Of a stretch of 64,000 nt of DNA, positions 58,829 to 64,000 are shown in pieces (positions within the stretch are counted from its first letter, which is position 1; each line of letters opens with the position of its first letter). Under the pieces are notes generated by a model. The model did not search any database. It was not told the DNA's origin and saw only the letters and a program-made list of their open reading frames with translations. The translations under genes and the position numbers were made by a program. This stretch comes from Apostichopus japonicus (Eukaryota > Echinodermata > Holothuroidea > Aspidochirotida > Stichopodidae), in NCBI RefSeq assembly GCF_037975245.1, contig NC_092569.1:20267001-20331000 (forward strand). The letters are read 5' to 3'.

Positions 58829-60045
58829 GTAAAGTACACTGATCTGTACACTAACAGATCAGTGGCACAGTATGATGCAACAGCGGCGGTTGCGATCAAT
58901 TTTCAAAGGAATGTGAGGGCGCTATGTCATAACTATCAATGAGAAATGTTGCAGTGGCCTAAATATCTAAAAAAAGAAGAAAAATCACGTACCTAGGATG
59001 AAGCGTTCGGGAACGATAATATTTTCAAAAATGAACGGATTTGGACGATTTTGGTGTCAAATTACAGGAAATTTTGAGGACATTTGCATTTTTCTCAGAA
59101 CCCTCTATAGATATATTGCTGAAATGCTCAGAATATGTTCAAAACATGTTAGGGTTTATTCCAAATATAATGGGGGGGGGGGTTTGTTCAACTCTTATTT
59201 TCTGTCACGATTTTGTTGATGCGAACATTGATTTTTAGCCAAATTACGTCATTTTCAGATTGACCTTTGACCTTTGAGCCCCACCCACCAAAAAAAAATC
59301 ACAGTTACCCCCCTTTTTATTTATTTTATACACAAACGTATGGTCTTAGCTACATTTCAATACCTAAATGAATGTTGTAGGATGTAAGATGGCTGAGTAC
59401 TATTTTTTTTTTTAAATTCAATGATTATTTGGGTCCATATCAACCCAGTTTGCAATTGAGGGTTTTTAATCAATTCCAGATTAACCAACCCCTATCGTGC
59501 AACAGATATATTAAATGGATTATCCATCGGTAATATGCCAATTTACTTAATTCCCGACTCCCAAATCTGATAATTTACATAATCCGTCCTCGATATATCA
59601 CTTTAGAAACCTTTTGTAGTTTCCATGGTTATAGATGCTGTCATGATTCACCCCCCCCCCTTCTGTCCTCCCCCAGGAATCAGAATCGGAATCAGTTTCC
59701 CTATATCGGAACCAGCTTCAACGGTCCCACGGTCACACTTCCTCCTTTATCAGTTTATAAAATCCTGGATCCGTCTCAGACGACAATAGGTTCTTTCACT
59801 GACTTATGAAGGTTGAGTCATTCTCGAGAAAAAAATGTTTGATATTCTGTCTGTATATGTATGAGGGGGGGGGTGGAGGGGTGGTTCGAACGTTAGGCTG
59901 CGTTATCTAACTGATTTAGTATCATTGCCAGGCTACTAAAATGAATATGAACATCACAAATGACACTCGGGTAAATATATTTGACATGATAATACATATG
60001 GGAGTTGCTCTCATTCTCGAAATGAACGAAACATACGGAATGAAA
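58829..60045. other. No gene seen
   Basis: AT-rich DNA with several homopolymer C and G runs (59171, 59650, 59866). No exon is supported. Confidence 0.4.
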
Positions 60046-60232
60046 CGTTATGAGACGGTATGAAACGGAATTAAACGGTATGAAACGGTATAAAACGGAA
60101 TGAAGAAGGGAATGAACGGGATGAACGTGATGAACGGGATTGGTGGGATGAGCGGGATGAGCGGATTGAGCGGGATGAGCGGGATGAACGGGATGAGCGG
60201 GATTAGCGGGATGAGCGGGATGAACGGGATAT
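60046..60232. repeat. 9-bp minisatellite (GATGAGCGG)n with degenerate lead-in
   Basis: From about 60110 the unit gatgagcgg, with gatgaacgg variants, repeats about twelve times to 60232. It is preceded by looser 9-10-bp cggtatgaaa/cggaatgaaa units from about 60046. Confidence 0.85.
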
Positions 60233-62439
60233 AAAATATATTTAAAAGTTTACTTACTTTGTCAGTGAACGATCAATATCCTTTTAATGAGTAGGTCAAA
60301 AATTGTTTCTGGTCAACAATAATGAAATTATAAAAACTGTTTACACCCGCTATTTAAACTAAGTACAGTATCATATAATTTTTTTTATGATTTTATGTAT
60401 GAAGCCTTTATGAATACAATATTTAATGTAATTGTTTCTTTTATCTTGTTTGTTTCTTTGTTATACTTTCTTTCATTGGATGTCAAAAAAAAAGGAACTG
60501 CACTAAAAGAAAGAATGTGAAAACCGAGAATACTCTCCGATAACGTTCACTTGGTTTAGTAGTGTAAATGTAATACGTAGATTGGAGTCACTCTAAATCT
60601 TCTAACTTATATCTATCACTTTCACATCAAACACCAATTAATATTTGTTTGACCTTAATAATTATTCGTGCAATTTACAGTGTGCAGCATTGCAAGTTAC
60701 AATACCAACGAAAACAAAGCACAGGATAGTATATGTAACTCGTACGTACTTTCATAGATGCGTAGTATTTTAATTTGCTTGCTAAGATCGTAAATATGAA
60801 TACCAGAATACCGAGCTATTTGAATAAAATGCAATAAAACCAGGATTATTCGAACTTTGAACTGTTAGGCAACGAATCCGAAATACTCGTAACTCTGCAG
60901 AAGAGCGTGACGTGAGTTGAACTATGTTATACGGTAAACGTTGTAGTGTGATAGTGATGTATTGATATAGTGATCAATTTCCGCACCGTCACTAATAAAC
61001 AACAGCTCATTATATGTTGGATGTTATTACAGGAAGCGTCAGCCCCGAACGATTGTAGTCAACAATCTAACACTGGGAGCGTATAGTCTGATGGTTTGTA
61101 CAAGGACTCGTCTATAGATTTCCGTATACATTGGATGGTTCAGTATAGAATTGAATGATCTTAGCACTAACCACACGCTATTGTTTAGGTACCATCACCA
61201 TACATAAAGCATGTTGTATACTTACTGTATTAATTGACGCTCTTTTCATTGTTTTTGATTTAATTTGTTGATTTCATTAGTAACATCAATGTCATATACA
61301 GTACGCCATATTCTTAAATCTATGCACAGTTGACTTCAAAGACTAACGAGAAAACAGCAATATCTGCCAGTGTATATTTGTTTGTGTATCGTCACTTTAT
61401 CGTGAATAACGAAGTACGCGAAAATTGTTTTATAATGATCCAATGGATTGCGTAGTTTATAGGCAGCTGATTTAAGTTCCCTTGAAAACAAACTGAGGAG
61501 AGAGTCTGAGTTTGGTTGATTAAAACTTTAGTCACGATAAACTAGTATTGACTGTCTTGGTATAGCTTTGATCAATGCTACTGTCATTCTATGGAAGAAG
61601 GAACAAAGGTATACTAAAGATATTCCAGAAAATCTGAGCTATTTACCTACCAACGATTACACAAGGTCAGCGTGAAGGAAGAAAAGTTGAGGGATGACCA
61701 TCGAAAGACGACCACGTAAGTATGCATTCAAAATGATGCATCTCGCGTCAGTATGGACAGCGGTAGATGTGGACACAGGCGTATACATGCCCCACCACTC
61801 CCCGTTTAATAATGCTTCAAAGGTGCCTCAAATAAGCTCATGCTTAGCATTGGATTGAACATGTACCTACAGTACAGATATGCGTCACTTTTTAGATGAA
61901 CGGCGAGGTAATTATGACGTCAGCGATAAGTTTGTTTTTCATTTGCAAGCGAAGATGTTCACAAGTTGTCATTGCGCAGTCGTCAACAAATCAAGAGTAT
62001 CACAGCACTTCCAGAAGATCGACGAAAGGTTGAACGTGACCGAGATCGCTTGATTAAACTCGTTCAAGGCGCTCTTCAAGACAAACAGAACATGACGTCA
62101 TGTGTATCCAACATCGACGGATCCAAAAGTAATCTCAAACTGTAGCAAAAGCTGAAAGCTAGGACAAATCGGTTTGTCTACAAACCTGAGATAATTTCCA
62201 TATTCAAATTTTAGTAACTGATTGATATACCAATATGGTTTTATCTATTTTGTGACTGTAACAGTTGAACAGAAAGTATTTTCATTTCTAGTTACATCAG
62301 CTGATATGATTATGAATCAGCAAAGTGACTTTGTGGGTGTTTTTTTTTTTTTTTTGCTGTAGGTTCTATTCAATGGCATTACAATGTAAGACTCTTGTTT
62401 CTCGATCACTGAAAAATCTTTATTCAGCTCCATACATAC
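60233..62439. other. No gene seen
   Basis: AT-rich DNA. No splice-bounded exon, RNA gene or clear repeat was identified. Confidence 0.4.
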
Positions 62440-64000
62440 AGGGTGGATATATACATACTGAAGGAAATTCGTCAGGGACATTAAATGTCACCATGTGTTG
62501 CAAACTCGTAGACCTTACTAGAGCAGACATGTCTCTGTTTTCCAATTTGACAATCAATACCGTTAATCTCTGCTCCTTCATGTGGTGCTTCAATTTGAAC
62601 AAATTATAACCTTAACTTGGAATGGTCACAATCGTTCTTGTTCCACAACGCTGCTTTATTAATTAACAGTTTGAGAAGGTGGCTGATTAAATTGCTTTCA
62701 TCCTGATTGTGTATATTCGCCATTTGTAAAATATATAAATATTAACCTTATTGGCCAAAACATATATGATTAGTTTGCTTTATTATTATTATTGATTCCT
62801 TGTTTGCATGTGAACCGTACATAATGCATATAAAATAAAGTCATGTAAAGTAGGAGATGATAAAAACTGGAATGATCATTACAAAAACACCCACTTGGCA
62901 GCTCCTCTATATGGGCAAACAGGACGCCATTATGAGAATAAAAAATAGGAGATTAATGAAAAGAATATAAATCGTACGTTGCTAGGAGAAACCGAAATTT
63001 GTCAACACTGTGAATAAAGAAGATATGTCATAAAAGAAACTTGTTCATAAGATTAACTACTCTTTAGCAGACTGGTGTAATTGATTTACTATATACTGAA
63101 TATGGCATTATATTGGCAAGTTTATGATTTAAACCTACATTGTAAATATTCATTATTCTTCAACAGCCTGGTGCGTATTCAAGTTGATAAACTATAAACT
63201 GTATATGGCTTTAGTGTACTAAATGAGCGATTGGCATCTAAGTTGTCTATAATAGTAACAAGTTGCAATAACCAATGCAATATCACTGTCTGTCTATCTA
63301 TCTGTTCTGTGGTACGATTGTACAACATCTGACTTTTTTTGACCGTACTAAGACACACTCGATACTAATAGCTAGTACAGTAAATACTGTTCATGTTCCA
63401 CAACCGTGCGTCGGTAACTACTGCCCTGTGTTCGCAACACGGTAACATGTGTTACAGGTGGCACAGTTATTACTGCAAAGCTGTTACACGTCGCACTACG
63501 AGTCCGAAAGGTGGAAATGCGCAGCGACTGGGTAACGAAGACTACTCACTAGCCGTACAATACGGAGTTCGTGGTCGGCGCTGGCACAACACGTAGCCGA
63601 CACACTGCGGTGGTTATTTTATACTGCATGCGAGATTCAGATGGTAGCCTAACTTTTCTTGAATCGTATTTGTAAATCCATTTGATTGAAACATTCTTCA
63701 CGGACAGGTGAATGTGTGAAAATCTCAAATAGATACAGAACAGATACAAAAAATGCAACCTAAGGTGGTGGAGGGGGGACCAGGATTTGCCTTATGGGTA
63801 GTTCCACGTCTAAATTAGGCATTTACATAGAATTATTACCAGCATTTACATTAACATGTGAACAAATTGTTATTTTTTTCAATAAATCATCCTAGTTTAG
63901 TTATATGGAATAATATGTCCTGCACTGTTCAAAACACGGAGAAATAATGTTTCTAAACGGAAGTTTCTAAACTATATCAAAAGAGATGTGAGAAAGCATT
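62440..64000. repeat. Dispersed repeat, copy 2, cut by the window end
   Basis: This closely matches 35250-36985 in the same orientation and lacks that copy's 215-bp insert. The relatively GC-rich core (63393-63596) is the best conserved part. It continues beyond the window. Confidence 0.8.

Overview
This is an AT-rich animal nuclear window: intron-rich genes with small phase-1 exons, GT..AG splice sites, several transposon classes and many microsatellites. Tandem WSC-domain membrane receptors next to a secreted EGF/fibrinogen-related protein suggest a marine deuterostome invertebrate, most likely an echinoderm and possibly a sea cucumber. The organism is inferred from protein types only; no marker gene is present.

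Layout. (1) 1.5-18.6 kb, minus strand: three paralogous receptor genes, called here WSC-R1 (1774-6008), WSC-R2 (10323-15717) and WSC-R3 (3' part, 16913-18599). I rebuilt R1 and R2 exon by exon: a 67-nt signal-peptide exon, two symmetrical phase 1-1 WSC exons, an optional linker, a transmembrane exon (phase 1 to 2) and one exon for the cytoplasmic tail. The tails of R1 and R3 carry ITIM-like tyrosine motifs. A 971-bp TTAA-flanked element lies in an R2 intron. (2) 19.4-24.4 kb: a 4.9-kb CACTA/EnSpm-like element with dense subterminal GACTAA/TTAGTC motifs, a nested fold-back repeat, a 269-bp tandem duplication and gene-like exons, but no recognisable transposase. (3) 28.7-34.3 kb: a nearly intact L1/Tx1-like non-LTR retrotransposon inside a 500-bp (ATT)n tract. 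ORF1 is intact; ORF2 has one stop and one frameshift. (4) 35-40 kb: dispersed repeats, a (TCCG)n array and low-complexity DNA. (5) 40.6-49.2 kb, plus strand: a seven-exon secreted fibrinogen-related protein gene (377 aa) with duplicated linker exons and a tandemly repeated splice donor. (6) 51.1-58.8 kb: a 7.7-kb DNA transposon, probably Academ-like, with ~170-bp terminal inverted repeats, a 3-bp TAC duplication and a 1536-codon transposase frame broken by two TGA codons. (7) 58.8-64 kb: a 9-bp minisatellite and a second copy of the 35-kb dispersed repeat.

Biologically, the window reads as a small recognition-gene neighbourhood: putative glycan-binding WSC receptors with phosphotyrosine-type tails near a secreted fibrinogen-like lectin candidate, heavily interleaved with transposons. 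Pairing of ligand and receptor is not shown by the sequence. The receptor architecture (signal peptide, 2x WSC, TM, ITIM-like tail) is the best candidate for something under-described.
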